A DNA stretch of 64,000 nucleotides from Pristionchus mayeri (GCA_036245805.1 BTRK01000005.1:4836001-4900000), one strand, 5' to 3'. Shown: positions 18,205 through 29,807, counted from the first letter of the stretch. Translations and numbers: made by a program. The notes: generated from the letters alone by a model not told the origin.

Positions 18205-19157
18205 ATGGTAAGCTATTCATTCTTTTCAAAGTTCCTCAAAACTTGCTTGAACCGAAGTAGAAGACCCAGAAATTTTCGAAAAGATTACGGTAGGGTTACT
18301 GTAGCCAATTATCGATTTTGCAGGCCCGCAAGTCTTCCGGATCCCGCAGCCGCAGCGCCTCGCGCAGCCGCTCCACGCAGAAGAAGCACACGCCCTCGTC
18401 GCGTGCCAAGAGCCCCGCCAAGAAGAGAACGCCCTCCAAGTCGCCCGCCCGCGCCCAGAAGCAGACGCCTAAGACGGCGGAGCGTAAGCCGTCCGCCTCT
18501 CCCGCTCGCTCCGCGAGCGGCGCGCGTCGCGGACGTCCGCCCGGCAGCGCGGGCAAGCCGGTCGCCACCTCGACGCCCAAGACGCCCGCGAAGCGATCCG
18601 CGTCGGTCTCGAGCGCCTCGCGCTCCGTGAGCGCGGCCGAGCGTAGCTCGCTCCGCGTCCGCCCGACCACCTTCACGGCGACGCCTCGCGCCGCGTCGCC
18701 GCGCGGTCGCGGCAACGCTGAAGAGAGCGTCGGCTGCAAGTACAGCAACGCGATCTGCGCGTACGCCAAGGACGCCTGGGGCGGATTCAAGGACGGATTC
18801 ACCCGCAGACAGCTCACCAGAAGGGACAAGGAGCGCAGAAACGTGAGTTTTGATCCTTGAACTTTGTAGTTTGATCTCTGTAGCTTGGTGTTAGCAGCCT
18901 GTAGTTTGATCTTGGATCCCCAATCAATCGATAATTGCAGCGCGTCTGGAAGGTGATCTTCTTCGTGGCCTTCGTCGCCTTCCTGTACTACACCTACATG
19001 TACAAGGTGAGCGATAGCGCCTACAGTAACCCTACCGTAATCCAGCACCTATCGATAACTGATTATTTTGCAGTTCGTCTACTACAGACAGGCGTACGGC
19101 TACGCGCAGGGCTACATGGACGCTGCCCGGGATTTCATCAACAAGAAGACTAAATAA
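18205..19157 (+). CDS. basic SR/SPKK-rich single-pass membrane protein, four exons, unrecognised
   Basis: Exon 1 is only the ATG (18205-18207). It is followed by exon 2 (18324-18842), exon 3 (18941-19006) and exon 4 (19074-19157). All borders are GT-AG, all phases are 0, and the protein is 223 residues. Residues 2 to about 120 are very rich in Ser, Arg, Lys, Pro and Ala, with RSRSAS-type and SPAKK/TPSKSP-type repeats like those of SR proteins or histone H1 tails. The region GCKYSNAICAYAKDAWGGF has mixed composition. Exon 3 encodes a hydrophobic helix (VIFFVAFVAFLYYTYMY), so the protein has a long basic head and a short C-terminal tail of about 27 residues rich in Tyr and Ala ending INKKTK. 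A chromatin- or RNA-facing inner nuclear membrane role would fit, but that is inference. GC-rich codon use, as in rpt-1, supports a highly expressed, real gene. The ATG-only first exon sets the start. Confidence 0.8.
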
Positions 19158-19870
19158 GCTGCCGTCGATCATTGATCTACCAAGCTCCGCCCCTTTTCAT
19201 TGATCCGTTTTCTTGTTGATACCCAGGTAGCCACTACCCATCCCAGTACCTCGCGTCGATCTCCCCTCTATACCGTAACCTTCCGTATCCTGTACATAGT
19301 GATTCGCTACCGTAATCCCCGATTATCGATTGTCTTTTCCCGTCCCTGAGTGATGCGCGTTCGGGCGCCACTCGCCCCCACAGCGGGAGCAAACCCCGTG
19401 TGAGGAGTTGCGGGCGCGCCCGAGCGACTGACCCAGCTGACCTCCTAGGTTACGGTAGTCGAGTTGCGCGCTGTCCCACTCTCCGCTTCTTCCAAACCTC
19501 AGCACCTAATAATCACAGTATATCTAATCATAAGCCGACGCCCGAACCCCATCCTCTACCTCGATCGATATATCTGGACTACCGTACTCCCTCCCTACCG
19601 TATAATATTGTGCTATTAGCACCATGTCAGAGTCTCCTAATCGTGGTTCGAACACCGCATCCTTGGTGCTACTCCTAGACTGTATTCCGATTATTTAATT
19701 GTTCCACCCTCACTCCTAATCCCACCGACTTACTGCATTTAGCACCGACCCCCTAGCAATAGACACAGTCACACTGCCGTTATCGTCACTGCTAAACGTA
19801 GGAATGTTCCTCGACCACCGTTCTTTAATCTGCCTGAATTATGACTGCCGATAAATCTACCGAATACAAT
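19158..19870. other. 3' flank of the basic membrane protein gene
   Basis: Rich in TACCGTA/TACGGTA motifs (for example near 19260, 19313, 19450, 19575 and 19595). No further exon was seen. Likely 3' UTR and intergenic DNA. Confidence 0.4.
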
Positions 19871-19873
19871 ATA

Positions 19874-20951
19874 TCAGTGCATTCGCCTAAGAATCGCATA
19901 CCAGAGGGAACAGCAAAATGATGTCCTTTAGGTTTTTCTTGGAATTTGATAGCCCTTGGGGTCCTACTTCGTTTTGCTCAAACTAGATTACCTGAAAAAA
20001 TTAATTAGCATATTTACATGCATCATAAGTTTGACAATTCCAGTACTTTTATGAGTGTTACTCGGTGGAGACTTGTTCAATTCTTACCAAAACTTGGTTT
20101 TAGACTAAAGTCGATGTGCTGAATCGATCCTTGATAATTGTTTTTGTAAATTTTATTTTTATTTTTTTATGCAAATTTTAAGAATTTTTTCTCCAAAACT
20201 AAAAATTTACCCCATCTCATTTTTTGATATGTTGTTGGTTTTGATTAGATCTACCTTAGAAAAAGATATGGGCTCAAAATTTTTTCCTGAACTTAGTTTT
20301 AGAGCCCAAAAACCGATTGTTTCTTTTAGAGGGAAACCCCCTCATTCCGACCTGATCTCTCATGACTCATTGCATCGATAAAAATAATAATTAATGCATG
20401 TGGTTGCAAATCACTAAAATCATTCAAACTGAGATCTGCCAATACGATGATCAACGAACACTAGAAAATGAGTCATTTCTCGCCGCGCGGGCTGAGTGAT
20501 CAGGTCGGAATGAGGGGGTTTCCCTCTAAAAGAAACAATCGGTTTTTGGGCTCTAAAACTAAGTTCAGGAAAAAATTTCGACCCCATATTTTTTTCTAAG
20601 GTAGATCTAATCAAAGCCAACAACATATCAAAAAATGAGATGGGGTAAATTTTTAGTTTTGGAGAAAAAAATTCTTGAAAATTTGCATAAAAATAAAAAT
20701 AAAATTTACAAAAACAATTATCAAGGATCGATTCAGCACATCAACTTCCACCGAGTAACACTCATAAAAGTACTGGAATTGTCAAACTTATGATGCATGT
20801 AAATATGCTAATTAATTTTTTCAGGTAATCTAGTTTGTGCAAATCGAAGTAGGACCCCAAGGGCTAACAAATTCCAAGAAAAACCCAAAGGCCATAGTTT
20901 TGCTGTTCCCTTTTACCGACAAAATCTGCGGTTCTTAGGCAAATGCACTGA
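19874..20951. mobile_element. 1.08 kb foldback transposon, TA target duplication
   Basis: Arms of about 490 bp, left 19874-20365 and right about 20470-20951, with ends TCAGTGCATT and complement, flanked by TA at 19872-19873 and 20952-20953. A frame of about 45 codons (containing GSKFFPELSFRAQKPI) appears in both arms but is only the repeat read twice. No transposase. Confidence 0.85.
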
Positions 20952-21314
20952 TATGGCATCTTGTTTGGGAAAAAATCGACAATCAGGCGGAGGGAGCTAT
21001 ATTTGCTGAGCGACCCACTACTGAGATAGTGTGTGACTGGGCGATAGTTTTCTATTATCTCACCTCTCGTTTTCCTCCTTTATGATGCCGCATGAGAGGC
21101 GTTCGTGGAAATCGTCTCCAATTTTACACGGAAAGAGAAAAAAGACTCACGGTTCAATTGTGTTTCACGAGCAATTCAAATTCTTTTACACAGAGGCTCT
21201 TCAATTCGGCTTCGCATATCATTCCCCCAAATGAAACAAAACGTTCACAAACTAAACCGGTTATTCATAGCCAGGTCAGTTTTGCTCATACACTGCAAGG
21301 GGAAACTGTGAAGG

Positions 21315-21848
21315 GTAGTACCCCAAGTTATAAATTTATTTTCAGAAATCCACATTTCAGAAAAAAAATTTCAGAAAAAAATAGTAAGAAATAAAAATTT
21401 AGAAAGAAAAATCCTGTAAAAACTAATTTCGTAAATTCATTTTTCAGAAATCCAATTTCAGAAATTTCGTTTCGTAAGCTACCGTAATCGTGGAATATTG
21501 GCCACCTTCACTTTGACTATTTAGTGTTTAATTATCATTTTTAATATTTTTTCTTGCTCGTATTAGGCTTTCCGTTGTCGTGCCCATCCATTAAATATCA
21601 TAGTCATTTTAAACAATGCGAATTTTATGTTTTAATGCGCAGTTCTATTTCCCGGCTACAGTAATCAGCAATTTACGGCAAAAAATTTCTGAAATCTGAC
21701 TTTCTGAAAAAAGTTTTCGCAAACTGGTTTTTTCAAAAAAATTTTCTCAATTTGATTTTCTGAAATTTTTTTTCTAAAATATATTTTTCTGAAAATTAAA
21801 TTTCTTAAATGGAATTTCCAAAAATAAATTTACAATTCGGGGTACTAC
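21315..21848. repeat. 0.53 kb foldback element, AT-rich
   Basis: Ends GTAGTACCCCAAGTTATAAA on the left and the near complement at 21820-21848. The interior is repetitive TTTCAGAAA-type sequence on both arms. No coding capacity and no clear target duplication read. Confidence 0.6.
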
Positions 21849-21921
21849 TCTACCGGGGATTGAACTCAGGTGGAAATCAAGGATAGCACTGAATATTCGC
21901 ACGGTATGACGGTGTTTCATG

Positions 21922-22012
21922 GAGCAATCGTCTGACTCTCTTCAGTTTCAATGCTCTCTCGTCTCTCTGACCGGCGAGAGAGCGTGCAAACTAACGAGTC
22001 AGACGATTGCTC
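21922..22012. mobile_element. hAT-like MITE (GAGCAATCGTCTGACTC family)
   Basis: 91 bp hairpin with ends GAGCAATCGTCTGACTC and complement, flanked by a perfect 8 bp duplication GTTTCATG (21914-21921 and 22013-22020). A sister copy with its own 8 bp duplication is at 28345-28438. Confidence 0.85.
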
Positions 22013-22243
22013 GTTTCATGATCTATTGAAGGTGATCAGCGCACGGACATTCCAATTATTTCTTTTTTTCTGATAGAAGCAGCAACAAATTTCTATGAAA
22101 TTCTGACAGCTGTTCAAAACCTGAATACCTTACTCGCAGGCAGGCAGAGAAGGGGGCATACAGTATCAACCATCAGGGAGAAATCAGGCCCTCGAGTTCA
22201 TTAGCATCTAGTCAATAAGTGTAACCGTGCAATCAGGGGTTTT

Positions 22244-22345
22244 GCTAGTAAAGTGTGAAATTCGATTCACCGCCGCTTCACTTCCCACACTCTCTCTGTC
22301 GAGAGATAGAGAGTGTGTGGGAAATGAAGAGAACCGAATTACGAA
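22244..22345. repeat. hairpin repeat of the ACACTCTCTC/GAGAGAGTGT type
   Basis: A foldback with CGATTC...CTTCCCACACTCTCTC on the left and GAGAGTGTGTGGGAAATGAA on the right, related to the small hAT-like hairpins. No clear duplication read. Confidence 0.55.
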
Positions 22346-22774
22346 ATTTATATTAACTGTGAAGGCGAAAGATAAGAGTGCTGAGAAGGGAAAGAACTCT
22401 CTCGCAGTTGCATGTTCTCTCGTGTGTGTGATCCTCGGAGCAAATACTTCTGATATTTTGCCATGATGCCATAAAACCCGGACAAAAATCGTAACAGACT
22501 GGTATCAATCTTCCCAAGAATTCTGGAAGACACACATAATTCCTAGCTAGCGAGTGTTTCTGATTCTACTCTTGTGGTGCTCTTTTTTGGGATTGATATT
22601 TGGTTTCGGGAAATTTTTTTACAGCAGTCTCTTGTTCATCCACCGTCTAGAGCGCACCAATTTGACAATACTGGTCAATTCTTTCACACGGTGTGCACGA
22701 GATTCGAAACTTCAGGCTCATTTGTACATACGTGAGAGAGGATACGTGTGAATGTGTGTAAGATAGTTGCGTCT

Positions 22775-22993
22775 TCACTTGCAGCACCATGCCACATACT
22801 TTCCCTCGCGACATACCGTATCAGAAGGGCAGAAGTTATGAGAGCACTACTGAGAGGAAGGATTACGTTAGGCAAAAGATGAAGGATTCGGATACCTTCC
22901 CGAATAGAGGTATGAGCCCAAACCCATGTGTACGGTCTCGAATAGCCTTCTTTCCCTCGGGGCTTCTCGCGTTCCACTCTTCATTATACTCGT
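22775..22993 (-). pseudogene. orphan last two exons of a Kunitz/lustrin-type secreted protein gene
   Basis: Minus-strand exons 22993-22896 and 22849-22775 match exons 4 and 5 of the intact gene at 29808-30940. The first keeps the E-G-K-K-A-I-R-D segment, but the cysteine of the R-C-P motif is Ser (R-S-P). The second keeps C-P-S-D-T-V-C-R-E-G-K-Y and ends in C-C-K-stop. Its first codon, GAG/AAG in relatives, is TAG, a stop exactly at the exon junction. Signal peptide, Kunitz-like and first lustrin-like exons are absent upstream, where a hairpin element begins at 23079. Broken family member. Confidence 0.85.
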
Positions 22994-23078
22994 CTAAGTC
23001 AATAAATCGATTACGGTAGGAATGACATGGAATCGATTGATTACGTTAGGAATAATAATGGATCGATCGATTACGGTA

Positions 23079-23303
23079 GAAGTTCAACTGCATGATATTT
23101 CGCTCAGAATTACTATATTCAACCCATATAATGATTTCCAGTTGGTTGGGGGAGCAATCTGGCGAAAAATTTTTTTCGAAAATTTCGATCCACCTCGAAA
23201 CCAGTGAAAAAAAATTTTCGCCAGATGGCTCCCAAACCAACTATGAATGTTTATATAAGTTGAATATAGTAATTCTGAGCGAAATATCATGCAGTTGAAC
23301 TTC
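23079..23303. repeat. 225 bp hairpin element abutting the galectin exon
   Basis: Ends GAAGTTCAACTGCATGATAT and complement, with inner arms matching over about 90 bp (TTTCGCTCAGAATTACTATA and complement) around a loop with AATTTTTTTCGAAAATTTCG. No coding capacity. Its right end contains the ATG used by the galectin-like frame. Confidence 0.75.
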
Positions 23304-23565
23304 AAAACATTCACTCAAGCTAGCTCAGCAGAAGATCATGTCAAGTTCACCAATGAGCACTTCTTTCATGTAAGTTATCATGCACACTCGGAGACCTCTA
23401 CAAATATTCCAGGATAATTTTGGAAACATCAATGACAATATCAAGAGCTTTGGTCCCGGGCATCGCATTCGAGTAGTGGGCACTCCCTCTGCGAACTCGA
23501 TTCGATTCGCTGTCAATCTCAACACTCAGGCTGGCACGGCACTCCACTTTGGTGTTCGTTTCGAT
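23289..23565 (+). pseudogene. galectin-domain fragment, two exons
   Basis: Exon 23289-23369 (27 codons) and exon 23413-23565 (51 codons), both phase 0 with GT-AG borders. The second reads S-F-G-P-G-H-R-I-R-V-V-G-T-P, then I-R-F-A-V-N-L, then T-A-L-H-F-G-V-R-F-D. This is the hallmark first half of a galectin carbohydrate-recognition domain (PG-x-x-x-x-x-x-G, F-x-V-N-L, a-L-H-F-n-p-R-F). The second half (N-x-x-x-x-x-W-x-x-E-x-R sugar-binding strand) was not found downstream: the next acceptor (about 23671) leads to about 15 codons and a stop. The first codons lie inside the hairpin at 23079-23303. I read it as a truncated copy; a short unusual gene is possible. Confidence 0.65.
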
Positions 23566-24368
23566 GTGAGTTTCAAAGACTGTTCAGATCTTGAAGTTCA
23601 AACTGTGTTATCGTTGATAATTAAGTTGTCTTATGTAATTCCACGACCATACAAACAAGTTGCAATTCAGAGAAGAAGTAAATGGCTCTCCACTGTGATG
23701 ATTCCGATCATCTACTAATATCTAATATCTGAAAGCAATCATCGAATAATCTTATTTTCCGCAATACATAACAGTTGAACGAGTTTTGTCCTCACTAGAT
23801 GTGATTTACTTTCGACTTCGTAGTCACATATCTCGAGCCCTCTCTCACTCTTCCTAAATGGTGCACGATGCAAATGTATTTAAAACTATTTTGTTGTCCA
23901 CAATGGCCAGTTGATTTTACGTGGATAGAATGTTTAGCAAAAGCATGCGAATTCATGTCTTGAAGAGGGAGGCCGGATCTTGACGAGACTTGATGCGCCA
24001 GTTTCAGCTAAATCTAGAGATGAGAAAGATTTTCTATTGCTAATAATTATTATGAAATCTAGAGATGAGAAAGAATTGAGTGATATGAATGGCTCAATGA
24101 GCGATATTTCCTTCATTTTGCGTTCTCTCTCTCAGCTGATCAGGGAGGAGACACAGAGCAAGGAATGACTTGGCGCATATAAATGCATAGAAAAGAGATT
24201 GGTGGTCTCGACCTATGCAGAATTTTCACATGTCTTATGAACGAAGGAATCAATAATCTGGCTCTCTCGATATCTAGTGCTCTCTCACTTGCTCTGACCC
24301 GCGAGGGCGCATACTGAGGAGGGTCAAACAACGATTACTCCTTTAGGGAGACGTGGCATTTGCTCATA

Positions 24369-25113
24369 TGAGGCCGGTTATCGAAAAGTCAAACAAGGTC
24401 TGGCACACCAAAATTTCGAAAACTTGGGAAATGGGTTTTCGAGGGTGCTGAGCATCGTGGTCTACTTCATTTCGCACCAAACCGACCGGTGCAGCTGGGC
24501 TGCAAGCAGGTCGGATTTCGTTTGTCCTCAATAACTCAAAAACTACCTGACCGATTGACTTGACATTTGTATAGGTGGTCAATCCGATCATGCATATTTC
24601 GAAGAAATTTTAAGAGCAAAAAAAATTTTATGCAAATTTGGTGAAAATGAATTTCTCGAATACAAGGGAAAAGTGGAAGCTGAATTTAGGATAGAACGAT
24701 GCGCCTTGTCGAGAGGATAATTTTTCGAATGGTATGTCAGAGGTTTCTGATATTCGCTTTTTTGTTATGATCAATTTTGTTCGTGATTCTTCAGCCGAAA
24801 ACGCGAAAAACGAGGAATTGAAATGAGTTTCACTTCAGAATAGTAGAGAACAAAGGACTCAGGCGATCTTTTGGCACGTTTTCGCCCTAATCAACGTCAT
24901 GATATCTCATTTTACGTGAAACTCATTTCAATTCCTCGTTTTTCGCGTTTTCGGCGGAAGAATCACGCACAAAATGGGTCATAACAAAAAAGCGAATATC
25001 AGAAACCTCTCCACGCTGCTCCGCACCCTCGAAAACCTATTTCCCCACGTTTTCGAAATTTTGGTGTGCCAGCCTCCACACACTGTTTGCCGACTCTTCG
25101 GTAACCGGCCTCA
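24369..25113. mobile_element. 0.75 kb asymmetric foldback transposon, TA target duplication
   Basis: Ends TGAGGCCGGTTA and complement, flanked by TA (24367-24368, 25114-25115). Left 24369-24445 pairs with about 25020-25113 and left 24746-24835 pairs with 24918-25010. About 300 bp of the left arm (24446-24745) has no partner, so the right arm suffered a deletion or the left an insertion. Confidence 0.8.
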
Positions 25114-25203
25114 TATTTCATTGCAAGTGGACTGTATTGCATTTAAAGCACTGAAGCAAATATTAAAAAAAAATAATTTTGCAATTCTTATGAGAACAAC
25201 ATA

Positions 25204-28166
25204 TGAGAGGAATCGCGAGAGAATAGACCACGCCGCGGCGGTAGGAAACAAATGTGTCCTATCTGGCAACAAATTGACCCACAAGTATTTCAAATTATGC
25301 TCTTTCAAACTGCGTCGTCAGAATTTTGATATCGGTCGTCATCGTCGAGATTCGGAAGGCCAAACTTGGTGCTATCACTTTTCGACAGTCAAATCGGGCG
25401 CACTTAAATAATCATAACTTTCTTTAAAATGACGCTAGAAAGTCGTTCTTTTTTTAGAAAGAAAGCTGAGAACATTCTCTACAAAACTATCTCGGCGTAA
25501 TTATTACTGGTACTCATACTGATGCGGAGCGGTCGGGTGCACCAAAACTTACGTATCTTTGAAAATCGGAAAAACATATTGGGTTATCATGCTTAAGTTG
25601 TAGTCCATGCATTGACCTAACTCCACGCCTAAAAGTAGGGCAATCTGGAGATGGAAAAAGAAAAAGCGCTCACTTTTGTGCGGCGACCCCAAAATGAGTT
25701 CTGGACAAGAGTACTTTCGTATCTTCAATTGACCTAATTTGGGCTCAAAATCATTCAAAAACATCCAAAACAACATTATAAGTTTCTACTCCCCGTATTG
25801 TAGCACTTCCATTGGTCATAAATGGTCATCTGACCGAAAATGCGAAATTCTGTATTTTGACCAATTTCAACACTCAGGATGGGCCCAAATGCACTAATTG
25901 GGTTCCAAATAATGTGAATACACCACTCGGAACAGCTCAAAGAAAAAAGGCTCCTGAAAAAAGGATATTTCACCTGAAGAATCCAAGGAAAGACGCAAAA
26001 CTGTGCCCATGGTCAACGTAGACCTAGAGACTCGTCTTCTCGTCTATGTATATAACACGGGTATCACGAGTCAGTGGAGGAAAAAACCACACCTCGGGAA
26101 CAATTTCAAACTTTTATTTTTTGTTTGCCTTCATATTATAGTGGTAGCATACACTAGATCCAACTTCTTGAAAAATCTAGGTCACAGGTCCCAGAGCTGC
26201 CATTTAGGAATTTTCCGGTTTTACAACCGGCCCTACTGTATGTCAGCTTTCAGATGTGCTACAGAGTTGGCAGTGGGCTCAAAATGAGCGGACAATTATT
26301 TTGAACAACTTTTATGTTGAAAGTGAAACCGTTGAACTTCAATTTCAGATAATATGAACGAAAACCTGAAATTACGATTACAAATAAAATCATAGCATCT
26401 CGGTGAGTAGCAAACCCAGTGAATTTTATTGAAGATTATGGAAGTTTAACTCCATAGGCATATAGAAAAAAATAGTAATCGACAGTTTCAGGGTGGACCC
26501 TTTCCGCAGTATAGCTCCGAATGTCGAAAAAATGATATGCCAAATATTGAAAAATTCTCATCTCGAGATTTATCCTTCCATTTGATCAGTTCAATCATTT
26601 CCTTACATTTCTTGATCAAAGAAGTTAGATGACGTTGAAAGAGCACGCAAATTATTCACTTCAAAAAATTCGATTTTCATCCCTCCTAATTTTCCATGTT
26701 CGTGAGCATCCAGCTCGGTATTTACCCAGCTGTGGGACTGAATTCAAATTGTAATCAACAGTGGTGACTGGCTTGAGTACATTCTGTCATTAGTGGCTCT
26801 CCACTCGGTCCAATGCCCTTGATTTACATGCTCGAACTTGCTGGATCGCGTCGGTCCAAAAACAACATAATAATATTTTGACTAAATTTCAAAGAATCTT
26901 CGCTATTTTTGATAACTAGAAATCATATTTAGCGCAGGAGAGATGGAAAATGTTAAAGTTGTGTCGATTTTCAAGGCTGTTCAAAAAATCTAAAATGTCA
27001 ATGTTCAAAAATTTCATATTTTAAAAATCGTGCTCTATGTTGTTATTATCAGCATTTTCTATCTCGTTTTATTTCATAATAATTATTAGCAATAGAAAAT
27101 TGCATAGAATCATCGAAATTTAGCCAAAATAACATTATGTTGTTTTTGGACCAACGCGATCCAGAAAGTTCGAGCATGTAAATCAAGGGCATGGATTCGA
27201 CTGGAAAACCAATAATGACAAAATGTACTCAAGCCAGTCACCACTGTTGATTACAATTTGAATTCAGTCCCACAGCTTGGTAAATCCCGAGCTGGATGCT
27301 CACGAACATGGAAAATAATTCTAATGAAAATATAATGAGTCTCTAGGTCTACGTTGACCATGGGCACAGTTTTGCGTCTTTCCTTGGATTCTTCAGGTGA
27401 AATATCCTTTTTTAGGAGCCTTTTTTCTTTGAGCTGTTCCGAGGGGTGTATTCACATTATTTGGAACCCAATTAGTGCTTTTTGGGCCCATCCTGAGTGT
27501 TGAAATTGGTCAAAATACAGAATTTCGCATTTTCGGTCAGATGACCATTTATGCCCAATGGAAGTGCTACAATACGGGGAGTAGAAACTTATAATGTTGT
27601 TTTGGATGTTTTTGAATGATTTTGAGCCCAAATGAGGCCAATTGAAGATACGGAAGTACTCTTGTCCAGAACTCATTTTGGGGTCGCCGCACAAAAGTGA
27701 GCGCTTTTTCTTTCTCCATCTCCAGATTGCCCTACTTTTTGGCGTGGAGTTAGGTCAATGCATGGACTACAACTTAAGCATGATAACCCAATATGTTTTT
27801 CCGATTTTCAAAGATACGTAAGTTTTGGTGCACCCGACCGCTCCGCATCAGTATGAGTACCAGTAATAATTACGCCGAGATAGTTTTGTAGAGAATGTTC
27901 TCAGCTTTCTTTCTAAAAAAAGAACGACTTTCTAGCGTCATTTTAAAGAAAGTTATGATTATTTAAGTGCGCCCGATTTGACTGTCGAAAAGTGATAGCA
28001 CCAAGTTTGGCCTTCCGATGACGACCGATATCAACATTCTGACGACGCAGTTTGAAAGAACATAATTTGAAATACTTGTGGGTCAATTTATTGCCGTATA
28101 GGACACATTTGTATCCTACCGCCGCCCACCCCCATCAAATGGTCGACTCTCTCGCGATTCGCCTCA
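25204..28166. mobile_element. 3.0 kb foldback transposon, TA target duplication, with unpaired block in left arm
   Basis: Ends TGAGAGGAATCGCGAGAGA on the left and the near complement at 28148-28166, flanked by TA (25202-25203, 28167-28168). Left 25225-26035 pairs with 27338-28130, and left 26695-26900 pairs with 27115-27325, around a centre near 27000. The left segment from about 26036 to 26694 is unpaired. The TGAG-type termini resemble those of the neighbouring element 24369-25113. No transposase frame was recognised. Confidence 0.82.
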
Positions 28167-28344
28167 TATTGAATGATCAACTTTAAACGAGCGGAATAGG
28201 CAATAATAGTGCGATGACTGACCGGATAGAGTTCACGAATTGTGAATAGTAGTGAATAGTATAACACTGATGATGGGGTATAAATAGTTCGCTCTTGATC
28301 TTTCGTTAAAAGTGGACAAACATGCGATCACATAATGAAACAAG

Positions 28345-28438
28345 GAGTAATCGTCTGACTCTCTTCAGTTTACTTGCTCGCTCGCGTTCTCTAACCTACG
28401 AGAGAGCGTGTAAAAGGAGGAGAGTCAGACGATTGCTC
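28345..28438. mobile_element. hAT-like MITE (GAGCAATCGTCTGACTC family)
   Basis: 94 bp; ends GAGTAATCGTCTGACTC and GAGTCAGACGATTGCTC, flanked by a perfect 8 bp duplication GAAACAAG (28337-28344 and 28439-28446). Confidence 0.85.
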
Positions 28439-28679
28439 GAAACAAGATATTATAATTATTTTTTTGTTGACGACAGTCGACAAGATCGTATAAAAAGAAG
28501 AGGAATGAGCGATAATGTGATGGTGAAACACAACCTGAAATGAAGTGCTAAACAGAGACTGAGATTTGATATCTGATGCAATCAAATACAATTGTAATGC
28601 CTTGTGACAAGCGTGGGATGACAACTGCTGGGAGAATGACACATCTGATGAGCCCACTACACTCTACTGAAGTCGCGAC

Positions 28680-28791
28680 TAGAGTTCGTAATTCGGGTCA
28701 CCGTATCTTCTTTCTACACACTCTCTCGATCGGTGGAATGGCGAGATAGTGTGTAGAATGAAGAGACAGTGGTTTCATTTCTCGAACTCTA
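28680..28791. mobile_element. hAT-like MITE (TAGAGTTCG family)
   Basis: 112 bp; ends TAGAGTTCG and CGAACTCTA, flanked by a perfect 8 bp duplication GTCGCGAC (28672-28679 and 28792-28799). The interior hairpin is CACTCTCTCGATCGGT-like. Confidence 0.87.
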
Positions 28792-29137
28792 GTCGCGACT
28801 TCTCTGTCTTTCCGAGTGGACTTCACGAGTGATTGAGGCGCCTAAATTGGCAAATGAAGAGAGCGGGAAAATACGCATCGAAATCAGGTTGATCTCTTCT
28901 CGAAATCCATTGTATTGCTAGGAGAAGGACAGGAACTTCACTTCTTCTGCCAAATTGAAGATATAAATTTTACTTTACATTTTTTTAGGAAGTGCAAACG
29001 CCACTTATTGTCTGAATGAAGAGATCGAACGATAAAGTAAAGGTGAAACGTAATCCGCGACTAAATCAGGGAAAATTTATCAACCGTCAGAGAGCAGGAC
29101 TTCGAGTTCTAGAGTTGCCTTGTGAATAGCACATTGT

Positions 29138-29260
29138 GTCTAGACTTCTCGAGGTGCGAGACGCCTAGGCTGTCTGACTCAATATTGTTTGCGATGAATA
29201 AATAATATTTTGCCTGACTGTGGGCATAATAAATCTTTCCGGCGCCAAACAATCGCCTGC
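29138..29260. repeat. diverged relative of the hAT-like element at 59317-59727
   Basis: GACGCCTAGGCTGTCTGACT, then a TTGCGATGAATAAATA stretch, parallels GGCGCCTAGGCCGCCTGACT and TTGACGATGAATAAAG of the element at 59317. Only the left part is recognisable, and the ends are worn. Confidence 0.5.
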
Positions 29261-29807
29261 TCTTATATTTTCGCTCATTTGTAATTGATGTCGAACAAGT
29301 TTTTTCAATGTTTTTTTTCGGGAACAACATTGTGACTCGCACTATCAGTTTATGTATCCTTTCTACCGTCCTTTTCCAATCTGCGTTGTCATGTTCTTGA
29401 TTGCACTGTTTCGTTCTGCCCCACCCCTGAATCGACTCGACGATGTGGACCGACAACTTCCTTGACAGTTGACAGGGATCAGGAGATACTCCTTTATCCG
29501 AAAATTGATCTGTTTATGCACTTCTTTGAAAAAACGTTTTGACGAGGACAGTCGCCTTATTTAACATGCCAAAGAGAAGGGGGAACATCGGTCTACGGAA
29601 ATACCTCTGAATATGAGATCGGAGATACACTCGGTTGCTCATCGTATTCTGCATACAGTATGATTGTTGGCGATAACGTATTTATCTGTTCATCCGGTTA
29701 ATAGCAGAATGAACAAATCGTGGCGGGTATGCAAGTCTCCCTTCTCTCTCATTATGAACAAGTGAATGAGTGTGATAGAGGTTAGAGAGAGAGACAGAAC
29801 TTCATCA

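Noticed and set aside
18296..19048. 250-codon minus-strand frame as a gene
   Set aside because: It is the shadow of the GC-rich coding exons of the basic membrane protein gene, and runs through two of that gene's introns.
24974..25411. 145-codon frame as a gene
   Set aside because: It crosses the end of one foldback element and the start of another, and its sequence is the repeat arm.
25549..27694. Mirrored frames of 75-80 codons in the 3 kb foldback
   Set aside because: The same repeat read on both arms; no domain and no conserved start.
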